Part shown: one piece after another, positions 1-9,082 of the stretch
Numbering within the stretch: position 1 is the first letter of the stretch
Layout: every line of letters begins with the position of its first letter
Assembly: GCF_003119115.1 (NCBI RefSeq)
Contig: NZ_CP022364.1
Location: 1-64,000 of the forward strand
DNA from: Azospirillum sp. TSH58
GTDB taxonomy: Bacteria > Pseudomonadota > Alphaproteobacteria > Azospirillales > Azospirillaceae
DNA length: 64,000 nucleotides
Direction of reading: 5' to 3'
The notes under the pieces: generated by a model
What the model saw: the letters and a program-made list of their open reading frames with translations, nothing else
The model's database searches: none
What the model was told of the DNA's origin: nothing
Translations under genes and position numbers: made by a program

Positions 1-81
1 CTCGTCGCGCTGGCTGTGGCGGCGGCGGTCAAGACGACTCACCGCGATGGGGTCGAGCTTGGGATCGGGTGCGCAAAATGA
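1..81 (+). CDS. C-terminal end of an unidentified protein (partial)
   Basis: An open frame runs in from the left edge and ends at TGA 79-81. The 26 visible residues begin LVALAVAAAV and end GIGCAK, too little to assign a family. Its stop overlaps the ATG of the next gene (ATGA at 78-81). That overlap suggests translational coupling within the packaging operon and supports that start. Only the tail of the gene is visible. Confidence 0.5.
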   Translation, partial: LVALAVAAAVKTTHRDGVELGIGCAK

Positions 82-386
82 CCGCCTTCCCTCCGATGCC
101 CTCCCTCCCGCCCATCGTCATGCAGGAGCTGCGGCGCGAAGCGCTGAAGGCCGCCCTGCAGTTGGACGGCCTGCCGGACAAGAGCCTGGGCACCGTCATG
201 AATGCGGCGAAGGTGGTGGAGGGCTTCATCCTCTTCGGCGATGCCGAGCATGCATGGCGTCACGCCGGCTTCCGCAGCGTGGCTGACGCCATCGCCGCTG
301 AACGTGCTGCTGGGCGGGCGGCAACCCCCGATGATGTCGCGGCCTTGCTTCCGGCTAATGTCGCAACGCTGCGCCCGAAGGGCTGA
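78..386 (+). CDS. hypothetical phage protein, 102 aa
   Basis: The gene starts at ATG 78, which overlaps the previous stop and has a purine-rich stretch (gggatcggg) 8 bases upstream. A GTG at 69 in the same frame is the alternative. The product is Ala-rich and predicted soluble, without a recognised motif. It lies 12 bases before the terminase small subunit gene, the place where many lambda-type phages carry small DNA-binding or hypothetical early-late genes. No function is assigned. Confidence 0.55.
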   Translation: MTAFPPMPSLPPIVMQELRREALKAALQLDGLPDKSLGTVMNAAKVVEGFILFGDAEHAWRHAGFRSVADAIAAERAAGRAATPDDVAALLPANVATLRPKG

Positions 387-398
387 TCGGTTTCACCC

Positions 399-1107
399 AT
401 GGCCCGCGAACGGCCCCAGACCAGCGCGAAGGAGTTCATCGACCGCTTCAACTCGCTGGGGATCGTCGGTGACGATGATCTGCCGGTGACGGTGACGAAG
501 GGCACCGTGTCCAAGCTGGTCAACGGGCAGGAGATGCCGCTGCTCGGCGTCACCTTCACCGCCACCATGCGCTGGCTGGCGGACAACACGGACCCGACGA
601 AGCCGAAGTCGAAGCTGGGCACCGCGGCGCAACGGTGGTTGAGCGGGCAGGGAGCAGCACCAATCCCGCCGATCCCGAAGGCTCCGGGAGAGACGCCGGC
701 GCGTCAGGCCGAAAAGCAGCCGACCGTGGCGGTGCTGCCGATGGAGGAAGGCATTTCGGCCGGCGGCCGGAACTCAACGGTATCCGAGTCCCGGCGCGAA
801 AAAAGAACGGCTCGACGTCGAGCTGAAGAAGCGCGAACTGGCGAAGCACGACCGCGAGCACATTCCGCGGGCGGAAGTGGAGGTGGCGGTGGATGCCGCT
901 ATCACCGAATTCCGCGGCCAGTTCGAGGGTTCGCTGGGCTGCTGGCCCGTCAGGTCGCTGGCAAGACCGATACCGAGGCCTACACCCTTATCCAGGCTGA
1001 GGTTCGCCGGCTGCTGGAGCGGTTGAGCACGAACCTGCGGAAGGCCGCGATCGGGCTCGTCGATGAGCTGCACGACGGTGGGGCCGTCGAAACCGGAAGG
1101 CGAGTGA
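399..1107 (+). pseudogene. terminase small subunit, Nu1-like (frameshifted in this sequence)
   Basis: Likely DNA-recognition subunit of the packaging terminase. The first part reads from ATG 399 and is followed by a proline-rich linker. A charged helical segment (LDVELKKRELAKHDREHI) is typical of Nu1-type small subunits, where it precedes the region contacting the large subunit. That segment appears only if one A is removed from the six-A run near 797-802. The following LLARQVAGKTDTEAYTLI segment needs one G added near 935. A third indel in the G run near 1080 gives a natural end KPEGE at TGA 1105-1107, overlapping the GTG of the large subunit. Three homopolymer slips in 300 bases look like consensus errors. 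Assignment rests on position before GpA and on the helical segment. Confidence 0.7.
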
Positions 1108-3110
1108 CCTTCTCAACCGGATGGCGGCGGCTCTCGATCCGCCTCCGGAGATGGAGCCCGACGAGTGGGCCGAGGAGAACATCGTCCCCCAAGAAGGAGG
1201 GGATGCCCGGCCCTTACCGCATGGCCACACGCCGCCGCAGTTCATCCCGTTTGTGCGCGCGTTTTGGGACCCGCGTGGCGCCGCATCGTCTTCGTCTGCG
1301 GCGCCCAGGAGGGGAAGTCCCGAGCCGTCCAGGCGGTGATCGGCAAGAAGCTGGACCATGAGCCGGCGCCGGTCATCTACTACGGCCCGACCAAGACCTT
1401 CGTCGAGCGCACCATCGAGCCGCGCATCGTCGAGATGCTGAACTCCTCCAAGAGCCTGAAGGGTAAGACCCTCTGGGGGAAGAAGCAGAAGAAGACGCTG
1501 AAGGTGGTCAGCGGCGCGCCGCTGATCCTCAGTTGGGCGAGTTCCGGTTCCGAGCTTGCTGGTCAGGAAGCCGCGTTGGTCTTCATCGACGAACGTGACC
1601 GCCTGGCCGACGATATCGACGGCGAGGGCGATCCGGTCGAGCAGGGTGAGGCGCGTATCGGCTCCTACGCCAACGGCAAGATCGGGATCATCTCGACGCC
1701 AAAGACGGGCGTCATTTGGAAGGAGCGGCATCCCGAAACGGGGTTGGAGCATTGGGCAATCGCCGACCTAAAGAAGGTCAACAGCCCGATCATCAAGCTC
1801 TGGTGGGAAGGTTCGCGCCATGAAATGGCGTGGCCCTGCCCAGAATGCGGCGACTACTTCATCCCGCACTCTGGGCTGCTGGATTGGGACGGAAAGGCTG
1901 ACGGCACGGCGACGTCCGCTCAGGCGGCCCGCACGGTTCAAGATGATCTGCGGATGCTGCGGGGTGCCGATAGCCGAGACGCACAAGGAGTGGATGTGCG
2001 ATCGCATGATGCCGGTCGCGCCGGGGCAGCGGGTGGAGCCGGATGGAACGGTGGTGGGGCCTGACCCCGACACCGATTGCTTCTCGATCTGGTCCAACGG
2101 GCTGATGTCCAAGTTCAAGTCCTGGGCCAAGCTGGTTCGTCGGTGGCTGTCCGCCCTGGCGTCCGGTGAGCCTGGGAAGGTGCAGGGCGTCGTCAACACG
2201 GGCTTTGGCGAACTGCACGCCGTCTCAGGCGACGCCCCGAAGCACTCGGCGGTCACGGACTGCAAGCTGCCCTACAAGCGGGGGCAGGTGCCTACGGCGT
2301 CCAGCGGGTGGTTCTGACGGTCGACGTGCAGAAGCGCGGCGTCTATTGGGTGATGCGCGGCTGGGGCGCTCGGCGGGAGTCCTGGCTGATCGACTACGGC
2401 TATCTGCCGGGCGAGACGGACGGCGCCGAGGTCTGGGACGACCTGGAAGGGATCGTCCGAGCAGCGCTGCCCGGCAACACCGGCGTCAACCTGCTGCTGA
2501 TCGACTCCGGCTACCGGCCCGGCAAGCCGGCGGTGGTGCGGAAAATGCCGTCTACGATTTCTGCCGGCGGTTCAGCCGCTCGTTCGCCCGGCCCATCAAG
2601 GGCGAGCGGTACCTGACCGGCAACAAGTGGTTCACCACCGCGGATAACGACGTTGACAGCCGGGGCAGGGTGCGGAAGTCCGCCGGCCTGATCCTGCACC
2701 GCCTGAACACGCATGAGTTCAAGAGCCGCGTGTTCGAGAAGATCACGCGGCGCAAGGAACTGGCTGGCGGCTGGCATGTGCCGGAGGACGTCGACGACGT
2801 CTATGCCAAGCAGATCGTGTCGGAGACCTGCCGGTGGGTGGGCGGCAAGCCGATCTGGGACGAGCTGGGCGCCAATCACTATCTCGACGCCGAGATGATG
2901 CAAGAGGCGGCGGCGGAGATCCTGAAGTTCCGCCTGCTGCCGCCGCTGCCGCCCGCGCCGGATGGGGCCGAAACCGATGAGGGCGCAGACGTCGAACAGC
3001 CGACCAGCGTGCCCCTGGTGGAAAGCGTCCAGCAGATCGTCGCTCCGCCGTCCGCTCCGAAGATCCGCCCGAGTTCCTGGCGCACCCCGAACATGAGGCC
3101 ACGCCGATGA
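1104..3110 (+). pseudogene. phage terminase large subunit, GpA family (frameshifted in this sequence)
   Basis: ATPase/nuclease motor that packages phage DNA into the prohead. Read across frames it gives a full-length GpA-type protein: N-terminal ENIVPQEGGDARPL, Walker-A-like VCGAQEGKS near 1300-1320, a Walker-B-like segment VFIDERD near 1578-1598, a Cys-rich segment (CPECGDYF ... CGCCGVPI) and a nuclease-side region with LTVDVQKRGVYWVMRGWG near 2315. Frame changes are needed near 1112, 1275, 1940, 2290 and 2535. All but one are explained by restoring one C or G next to the same base. It ends at TGA 3108-3110, overlapping the ATG of the gpW-like gene. The start is uncertain: GTG 1104 by overlap, or ATG 1121. 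In the real genome it is probably intact. Confidence 0.85.
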
Positions 3111-3345
3111 GCAGCTTCACCCAAGCCGACCTCGATGAAGTCGAGCGGGCCATCTTCAAACTGGCCACCGACCCCTTGCGCGTCCTATCCGAGTCCGTGG
3201 CGCGGACGGGTCCGAGAACGAGTTCAGCCGCGTCACTCTGCCGGAACTGCGCGCTCTGCGCGACCAGATCGCGGCGGCGGTGGCTGGCCAGCAGCGCACG
3301 AGTTGGCGATGCGCCAACGTGGCCCGCTTCAGCCGGGGATTCTGA
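3107..3345 (+). pseudogene. gpW-like head-tail joining protein (frameshifted in this sequence)
   Basis: A small protein of about 79 residues between terminase and portal, the place of lambda gpW. It starts at ATG 3107 inside the terminase stop (ATGA). After MSSFTQADLDEVERAIF one C must be restored near 3190. The frame then reads VRGADGSENEFSRVTLPEL, LRALRDQIAAAVAG and RCANVARFSRGF to TGA 3343-3345. Proteins of this size and place stabilise DNA in the capsid and form part of the tail-attachment platform. The family call rests mainly on synteny and on the N-terminal acidic helix followed by a Ser/Arg-containing repeat region. Confidence 0.65.
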
Positions 3346-3348
3346 CGC

Positions 3349-3961
3349 ATGCGTATGAACCCGCTCGACCGCGCGATTGCCTTCGTGTCGCCGCGGCCGC
3401 GCTGCGTCGCGTCCAAGCCCGGGCCGCGCTGGAGCTGACGGTCCGGACCTACGAAGCGGTGTCGGCGGCACGGGCGAACGGTCGGCGTGCCCCGGCCACC
3501 GGGCCGAACTCGGAATTGCGCGGCGGGGCCTTCCTCCGGCGCTTGTCGCGCGAAGCGGTACGGAACGCCGGCCCGGCCCGGTCGGCGGTGTCGAAGCTGG
3601 TGACCAACATCGTTGGCACCGGGATCATGCCGCGCGCAGCCACTGGCAATGAGAAGCTGGACAAGGCGCTGAACGACGGCTTTGCGCAGTGGTCGCGCGA
3701 ATGCCTCGCGGGGACGCGGGGCGGGAACTTCGTGACGCTCCAGGTGCTGGCCGGCCGCTCGATGGTGGAGGGCGGAGAAACCCTGACGCGCCGCCGGACA
3801 CGACAGGACCGTGATGGGCTGTTCGTTCCCGTCCAGGCTGAGCTGATGGAGCCGGATCTACTGGACGAGCAGAAGACTGTCGCGCTCGACAACGGCTACA
3901 TCTTCCAGGGAGTGGAATTTAGCCCGACTGACACCCCGCGGGCCTACTGGCTGTTCGATGC
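3349..3961 (+). pseudogene. portal protein, N-terminal part (split by insertion; also frameshifted)
   Basis: First part of a lambda gpB-type portal (PF05136-like), the dodecameric ring through which DNA enters the capsid and to which the tail joins. It starts at ATG 3349 (MRMNPLDRAIAFVSP). One C restored near 3397 gives the continuous frame with SAVSKLVTNIVGTGIMPR, LAGTRGGNFVTLQVLAGR and AELMEPDLLDEQ, all typical of this family. After LFDAHPG the frame leaves the family and stops at 3980, because element DNA begins there. The rest of the gene is at 18901-19903. Joining base 3961 to base 18901 keeps the frame (FDAHPGDRS) and gives about 538 residues, the size of lambda gpB (533). This copy cannot make a functional portal while the element is present. 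Confidence 0.9.
3952..3961. repeat. attL core: left direct repeat of the inserted element
   Basis: TGTTCGATGC is repeated exactly at 18891-18900. Beyond the core the two copies stay similar (CCACCCAGGC here, GCACCCTGGC on the right), with differences at wobble positions of the FDAHPG codons. This suggests that the element's own attP mimics part of the portal gene. Twenty-six bases further right is a near-palindrome around GTTTATAAAC (3988-3997), a candidate arm-type or accessory-protein site. Confidence 0.75.
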
Positions 3962-4006
3962 CCACCCAGGCCAACCCTGATATTATCGTTTATAAACAAT
4001 AAGTTA

Positions 4007-4038
4007 GGCCCTCTTGGACCCGTCCGGAGGGCCTTTTT
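4007..4038 (+). terminator. rho-independent terminator just inside the element's left end
   Basis: GGCCCTC (4007-4013) pairs with GAGGGCC (4027-4033) across a 13-base loop and is followed by TTTTT (4034-4038). It lies 46 bases inside the element and faces transcription arriving from the truncated portal gene. It would insulate the element from the outer prophage's late transcript. Confidence 0.75.
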
Positions 4039-4228
4039 CACATGCGACAAGGCCATTCGCCAAAAACCAAGGCGATACAAGGCGTTACGGCGCGCCCACG
4101 CGACAACGGCGCGACATGGACGCGACATGGACGCGACAAGAGACAGCCCCTCGAACGGGGCATTTTGACCAGGGTTGGGCGCCCGAAATCCGGCCCCTCC
4201 CACGCGACCCTCACCATGGAGAAGTATC

Positions 4229-4476
4229 ATGAACGCACAGCCGTCCGCTGAGGCGGGCACCCTCGTTTGGGGCTTGGGCAACATCGCCAAGCACCTGGGA
4301 TCACGAAGCGGCAGGCCCATTACCAGCACGAAAAGGGCAACCTGCCGACCTTCAAGCCGCCCGGCACGAACAAGATCGCCGCGCGCCGGGAAAGCCTCGA
4401 TGAGCTGGTGAAGGGGTGGGAGGCCGCCGGCCGGACCGACGGCGCCGGCGCTGAGAAGGACCCCGGCCATGAGTGA
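4229..4476 (+). pseudogene. excisionase/AlpA-like helix-turn-helix protein (one frameshift)
   Basis: First gene of the inserted element. It starts at ATG 4229 behind an AGAAG purine stretch. The product of about 82 residues has a short winged-HTH-like core: GLGNIAKHLGITKRQAHYQ, then EKGNLPTFKPPG. This is the pattern of excisionase/AlpA and terminase-Nu1 DNA-binding domains. One G must be restored in CTGGGATC near 4301. The same HTH type occurs at the C-terminus of the antirepressor-like protein at 16026. Position at the end opposite the integrase fits a recombination-directionality or early regulatory factor, but a plain regulator is equally possible. Its last codons overlap the next gene. 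Confidence 0.6.
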
Positions 4477-4782
4477 CCCTCTGGTGCGGGTGTCCGGTCT
4501 ATCCCTCCTCGATGGGGAACCGGACGAGCGGGGGCGCCTGCCCTCGCGTGCCTCGACGTGCTGGTGGGGGGCGTGTGGCTCCACCGCTGCACGCTCGTCC
4601 GAGCCGAGGGCGGAGAGCTGGCCGTCCAGCCGCCCGCGGTCTTCGGCAAGGCGTTTGCCCGGCGAGCGGAGCGGGGAACCGATCATGCGGCCTGGGCAGC
4701 GGTCAACGCGGCGGCGCTGGCCGCTTACCGAACGGCAGGGGGCACGGAGGCCGCCGCGCCCGGCGCCGGGCCGGATGAGTGA
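4469..4782 (+). pseudogene. hypothetical phage protein, about 104 aa (one frameshift)
   Basis: It starts at ATG 4469, overlapping the HTH gene by 8 bases, and ends at TGA 4780-4782, overlapping the GTG of the replication gene. Restoring one C in the run at about 4542 joins GEPDERGRL to the continuous segment CLDVLVGGVWLHRCTLV and the Ala-rich tail. The product is small, with no signal or membrane segment and no recognised family. The tight overlaps on both sides place it in the replication operon. Confidence 0.5.
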
Positions 4783-5702
4783 GTGTCCGTGTCATGACCA
4801 TGGTGTGGAACACGGACCTCAAGAGCACACCGAAGTTCGTGCTGCTTCGGTTGGCAGACTTCGCGGCCGATGATGGCGGGAAGGTTTTCCCTGGTGTGAA
4901 ACGGGTAGCGAGGGACACCGGCCTGTGTCTCCGCGCTGTGCGGGACGCCTACCGTGTGTTGGAGGACTGCGGGGTGCTGGTGATGGTGGCTGCGGAAGAT
5001 CCCGCAAACCACCTGCCTAGGGAATACCGGATCGACCTCGACCGCCTCCGTGAGCTTGCCGTTGCGAGTTCGCCGACCGCTGATGAGTTGGACATTCCGA
5101 CCACACCACCCCCGGCACCAGATGCCGTACCCCCCGGCATCTCCTGCCTCCCTCCCCGGCACCAGATGCCGCACCCCCGGCACCAGATGCCGTACCCCCC
5201 GGCACCAGATGCCGCCAATCCATCATAAAGAACCACCAAGAATCCAGAATCAGACTCTATCGCTCGACCTGGGGGGCGAAGAGGCGCGACTGCCGCCCCC
5301 TGAACCGGACATCGAGGCCGCGTTCGCCGAGTGGTGGGCCGCCGTCCCACGCAAGGTGGCGAAAGGGGCGGCGTTGCGCGCCTACCGATCCGCCCTGAAG
5401 CACGCCACGCCCGCCGACCTCCTGGCCGGCATCCGCCGCTATGCGGACGAGGTGCGGGGCGGGAGGAGCGCTTCATCGCACACCCTGCAACGTGGCTGAA
5501 CGGCCAGCGCTGGCTTGATGAGCCGGGCCGGCAAGGAGTCGACCATGCCCAACGTGACCAAGCTTCCCGCCCCATCAGGAACGGGTTCGTCGCCGTCGCT
5601 CTCGAAGAGGCTGAGCGACGCCACCAAGACGCCCCAAACGATCCTGCCCGATGGGACGGCCCAACCCTCGACTTGGACCCTGCCGGAGACGGTGGCGCCT
5701 GA
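4779..5702 (+). pseudogene. lambda O-like replication initiator with internal iterons (two frameshifts)
   Basis: Probable origin-binding initiator of the element. The N-terminal domain (residues about 5-95) is a winged helix: STPKFVLLRLADFAADDGG, GVKRVARDTGLCLRAVRDAY, then LEDCGVLVMV. A proline-rich linker containing the iteron array follows. The C-terminal domain (AAFAEWWAAVPRKVAKGAA and ERFIAHPATWLNGQRW) is the usual helicase-loading end of such phage proteins. One surplus C in the linker (about 5195-5200) and one missing G near 5463 break the frame here. Start is GTG 4779, overlapping the previous stop; ATG 4794 is an alternative. In the last frame it runs to 5702, a long 158-base overlap with the next gene, so the true 3' end may be nearer 5515. 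Domain order and internal repeats parallel lambda O. Confidence 0.75.
5112..5214 (+). repeat. five iterons, probable replication origin inside the initiator gene
   Basis: CCGGCACCAGATGCCG occurs at 5112-5127, 5156-5171, 5177-5192 and 5199-5214, with a variant (GGCATCTCCTGCC core) at 5134-5150. Each contains the inverted repeat GGCA...TGCC. Copies start 22, 22, 21 and 22 bases apart, about two helical turns. Because 22 is not a multiple of 3, successive copies are translated in different frames (PAPDAV, GISCLP, RHQMPH), so the DNA rather than the peptide is conserved. A locally A-rich stretch (about 5215-5260) follows, as expected for an unwinding region. Confidence 0.75.
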
Positions 5703-6225
5703 CCTGCAGCGGGAGGCCGCAGCGGCGTTGCCGGCGCTGGCCGAGTGGATGGGGCCGGCGGACGAGGACACCGTGCGCCGCTGGCTGGCGGACCTGGGCG
5801 TTCTGGTTGCCGGGACGATGGGCGTGGAGGAGGCGCGGGCCAAGCTGGCGGCCTACTCCCGCCTGTTGGCCGACGATTACCCGCGTCTCGCGTTCACGGA
5901 ACGCACGCTGATCGCCGCGGGCCGCCGGTTCAACACGTACTTCCCGACGTTCGGGAAGGTCGCGGAGTTCTTGGACGAGCTGGCGGTGGAACTGCGCACG
6001 AAGGTCAACCGCGTGCAGGCCCTGGCCGTGCCGCCACGCCAGCGCCAGCGGGACGCCGAGGACGAGCCGGTGAGCCTGGAGCAGCGCCAGCGCATGGGCG
6101 AGCTGTTCGGCATTCTCGGCAAGGCCCTGACCTCCGGGGACTGGAGCGCGGTGGACGCGGAGTGCCAGCGGATCGAGGCGCGCGGGAGCCGAGATGGCGT
6201 AGAGCCGCCTGGGGCGCTGCTGTAG
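5545..6225 (+). CDS. hypothetical phage protein after the initiator gene (candidate helicase-loader position)
   Basis: A 226-residue soluble protein. ATG 5545 is chosen because AAGGAG at 5533-5538 sits 6 bases upstream; ATG 5515 or 5518 would be longer. An N-terminal Ser/Pro/Thr-rich tail is followed from residue about 55 by a helical region with AEWMGPADEDTVRRWLADL, LLADDYPRLAFTERTLIAAG and RRFNTYFPTFGKVAEFLDEL. This helical layout is common in proteins encoded directly after O-like initiators in alphaproteobacterial prophages. In lambda this position belongs to the helicase loader P, but I see no sequence motif proving that role. The intact frame suggests selection. Confidence 0.6.
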   Translation: MPNVTKLPAPSGTGSSPSLSKRLSDATKTPQTILPDGTAQPSTWTLPETVAPDLQREAAAALPALAEWMGPADEDTVRRWLADLGVLVAGTMGVEEARAKLAAYSRLLADDYPRLAFTERTLIAAGRRFNTYFPTFGKVAEFLDELAVELRTKVNRVQALAVPPRQRQRDAEDEPVSLEQRQRMGELFGILGKALTSGDWSAVDAECQRIEARGSRDGVEPPGALL

Positions 6226-6408
6226 CGCGTTCTGCGCTGTAGGGGTGTCCGAGTGGCAGGGGAAAGCCAGAGCCACGCCAGCGGTCACCGGAGGCGCGCG
6301 GAAGGGGTATCCAGGGCTCGGGACAGCGTGCGGGTCCTTCCGAGAGGGCGAAGACCCGGGGGCAGCACCCGCCCCATGTCGCGAGGATTTTCCGGCCCTG
6401 GGTTCAAT

Positions 6409-6545
6409 GAAACCACAAGGTTTCGAAACCGCCGGCCGATGACAACCCATTGACTCTGCGTGTGAAACAGCCCGTGCGCCACGGCGCGGCAGTTTCCAAG
6501 GCCGCGGTTTCCTAGCGAAAGCAGCAAAAACAGTTTCGTTGACCC
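6409..6545. promoter_or_regulatory. GGTTTC/GAAACC repeat cluster in the intergenic control region
   Basis: The gap 6226-6603 contains no convincing gene; a 65-codon frame at 6245-6442 has no supporting features. It does contain GAAACC (6409-6414), then the perfect 12-bp palindrome GGTTTCGAAACC (6419-6430), and further GTTTC copies near 6488, 6505 and 6533. A TTGACC at 6539-6544 could be a -35 element for the MerR-like gene at 6604. The repeats look like binding sites for a regulator. Confidence 0.4.
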
Positions 6546-6603
6546 GTTCTTTGAGAAGCGTTACGTCTGAACCAGATTAGGACTCCAGACCTGAGGGGAT
6601 GAC

Positions 6604-7088
6604 ATGGACCCGACCCAGACTTTCACCGCCGGACAGGTCGAGGACCTGACCGGCCTTTCCTCCGAAACTTTGCGCGTTTGGCGCCGTCGCGGCTTCATCC
6701 CGCGAACCCGGGCGGTGGGTGGGCGCGGTACACCTTCAGCTCCGTCGTTCTGATCGGCGTTCTTCAGGACCTGACCGCGAACCACCGCCTCGACGTCAGT
6801 GAGGCGCATGACAAGTTCGTGCGCGGCGCTGGAGGGATCTACATCCGTGAGGCTGCGGACGCGGCCCTGAACGGCCAGCCGGACATGTGGGTGGCGGTGC
6901 TGACCGGCGACGTGGACGAACACGACGGACGGGCCTGGACCGTCACGACGACCGACAACCCGGCGACGATCTTCACCGGCATGCAGTCGCCGCGCAGCGT
7001 CGTGGCGGTGAACGTTGGCGATGTCGCCCGCAAGGTCCTGGCCCGCATCGAGCGGGTGGAGGGCAGCGACGATGACGACGCCGAATAA
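6604..7088 (+). pseudogene. MerR-like DNA-binding protein (one frameshift)
   Basis: The N-terminus FTAGQVEDLTGLSSETLRVW followed by RRRGFIPRT is a MerR/HTH_17-type winged helix with its basic wing. Restoring one C in the ACCCGGG run near 6715 continues it as GGGWARYTFSSVVLIGVLQD into a helical and beta C-terminal domain ending in an acidic tail (SDDDDAE). The length of about 161 residues is longer than a bare MerR domain. The C-terminal half has no recognised ligand-binding motif. The start codon is ATG 6604, with gaggggatgac upstream. The gene overlaps the capsid gene by 17 bases, suggesting co-expression with the structural module. It may be a late activator or a small terminase-like DNA-binding protein. 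Confidence 0.65.
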
Positions 7089-8915
7089 CGACCCGGCCAG
7101 CGCCGTCAGCACGCGGGCCGGGTCGCTGGCGCCGTCCACCTTCAACGCCGACCGGCGCGAGGTAGAGGTGACCGCTTCCTCCGGCGCCGACGTGCGGCGC
7201 GTGGGCATGCGGCCGGATGCGACTTGGGGTGCCTGGAGGGAACGCCTCGACGTTGCCGGGGTGGATCTCTCCCGCTTTACCGGCGCGTCCGTCCTTCGCG
7301 ACCATCGGCCGTCCACCGATGCCGTTGTCGGTTCGGTTCTCAGCGCGCGGAAGTCCGGCGGAGAACTCCGCGCCATGCTGACCTTCGATACGACCGACGC
7401 GGGCGAGCTGGCGTTTCAGCAGGTTCAGCAGGGCTCAATCCGCCAAGTCTCGCTGGGCTACTTCGTGCAGGAATGGGCCGCTGGCCCCTCCGACGACATC
7501 GCCGAGCCGCTGTTCATCGCGCGGCGCTGGCAGCCCGTCGAAATCTCCATCGTCGCAATCGGCGCCGATCCTGCGGCGCGCACCCGAAGTGTAGAGGGAA
7601 TCACCATGACCACCCAGACCACCCCGGCGCCGCAGCACCAGCCCGCTCCCGCCACGGACAGCCGTGCGGAGCTGCTCGACCACATCCTGTCGCGGGCGAC
7701 CTGCCCGCAGCTCGCGCTTCCGCCCGACATGGTTCAGCGCGCGGCGGCGGACCCGAGCATGACGATCCAGCGCTTCAACGAGATGGTGGTCGATCACGTC
7801 GCCGCCCAGCCGTCGAACCAGCGCAACATCAACCCGCACATTCAGATGTACGACAGCCACGATGATCCCGTGACGACGCGGGCGTTCATGGCCGAGGCCC
7901 TGGCCGCGCGCTTGGCGCCCGGCCTGGTCAAGCCGGGCGACCGGGCGCGGGAATATATGGGCTGCTCGGCCATGGGCATGGTCGGCGAGCTGCTGGCCGC
8001 GCGCGGCGAGAACGTGAACCGGCTGAACCACAAGGAGATGATGAAGCGGGTTCACACCACCAGCGACTTTCCGCTGTTGCTGGAAAGCGCGGCGAACAAG
8101 GTGCTCCTGGCGCAGTACGCCGCGGCCGCGCCGACGTATCGGCTGTGGGCGGCCCGGCGCGGCTTCAACGACTTCAAGCCGGCGAAGTTCCTGCGTGTGG
8201 GCGACTTCCGAGCCTCAAGCCCATGGCCGAGGTTGGCGAGCTGAAGTACGGCACAATGAGCGAGAACCGGGAAACCGTGTCGGCGAAGGAATACGCCAGC
8301 GGCATCATCTTGAGCCGGCAGACCCTGGTAAACGACGACCTGGGCGCGCTGGGTGATTACGCCATGATGATTGGCGTCCGCACCGCCGCGGACGAAAACC
8401 GGATGGTCTATGGGCTGCTCAACAGCAACCCAACGCTCGCTGACGGCAAGGCCCTGTTCCATGCCGCGCACGGCAACCTCGCCGCCGGCGCGGCGATCAA
8501 CGTCGAAAGCGTGGGAAAGGCCGTGGCACTGCTGCGGAAGCAAAAGAGCCTCGACGATATCCCGCTCAACCTCGCCCCGCGCTTCCTTGTGGTCGGTCCG
8601 GACGGCGAGCTGGCCGGGCGCCAGCTCCTGGCCGCCATCGTCGCGAACCAGTCCAGCGCCGTGAACCCCTGGGCCGGGCTGATGGAGCTGGTGGTGGATG
8701 CGAACATCGAGGGCACGGCGTGGCACCTGTTCGCCGACCCGTCGCTCTGCCCCTCGATCGTGTTCGGCTACGTCGGCGACGCGGAAGGGCCGCAGATCCT
8801 CACCGAAGCCGACTTCGATACGCAGGCGGTGAAGGTCCGGGCCTCGATCGACTTCGGCTATGGCGCCATCGACCACCGCGGCGCGGTCAAGAATCCGGGC
8901 GCCCCCTCAAGCTAA
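7072..8915 (+). pseudogene. prohead protease / major capsid fusion protein, element copy (one frameshift)
   Basis: Structural protein combining a serine-type prohead protease and a capsid subunit. It starts at ATG 7072 after GGAGGG. The protease domain (residues about 1-185) has the family pattern: VDLSRFTGASVLRDH (His after the hydrophobic strand), GSIRQVSLGYFV and WQPVEISIVAIGADP. A linker follows, then VDHVAAQPSNQRNINPHIQ, then a Mu gpT/HK97-like capsid domain ending FGYGAIDHRGAVKNPG. One C restored in CTTCCGAG near 8205 reconnects the capsid domain. About 614 residues, shorter than the 714-residue homologue at 19924, mainly in the linker. It lies within the inserted element, which lacks terminase and portal genes. 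Confidence 0.85.
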
Positions 8916-9082
8916 GGGGCGCTGCACAGAATGCGCGGCGATCTCGAGGGCGACACGGCCAGCCCAACAACGGAAAGCCCAATCCCTCCGCGCAACCGAC
9001 TGGGGTCGGTGTCATGGGGTCAATTGGGCAAGGCCTCTCCTACCTCCGGCGCCGTGGCGCCACCCACCTTCGCAGGTGACCC

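Noticed and set aside
1104..3110. Genuine decay of the terminase gene
   Set aside because: The breaks are single homopolymer bases and protein motifs on both sides of each break are intact. Clustering across the element boundary favours sequence error, though it cannot be proven here.
3952..3961. Insertion by a transposable element
   Set aside because: No terminal inverted repeats or transposase are present. The repeats are non-palindromic direct repeats next to a complete tyrosine integrase.
5112..5214. Short regularly spaced repeats resembling a CRISPR array
   Set aside because: The repeat is 16 bp with about 6 bp between copies, too short for spacers, and it lies inside a coding linker. 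It fits replication iterons.
6245..6442. 65-codon frame before the MerR-like gene
   Set aside because: No ribosome site, no protein-like pattern, and it overlaps the palindromic regulatory cluster.
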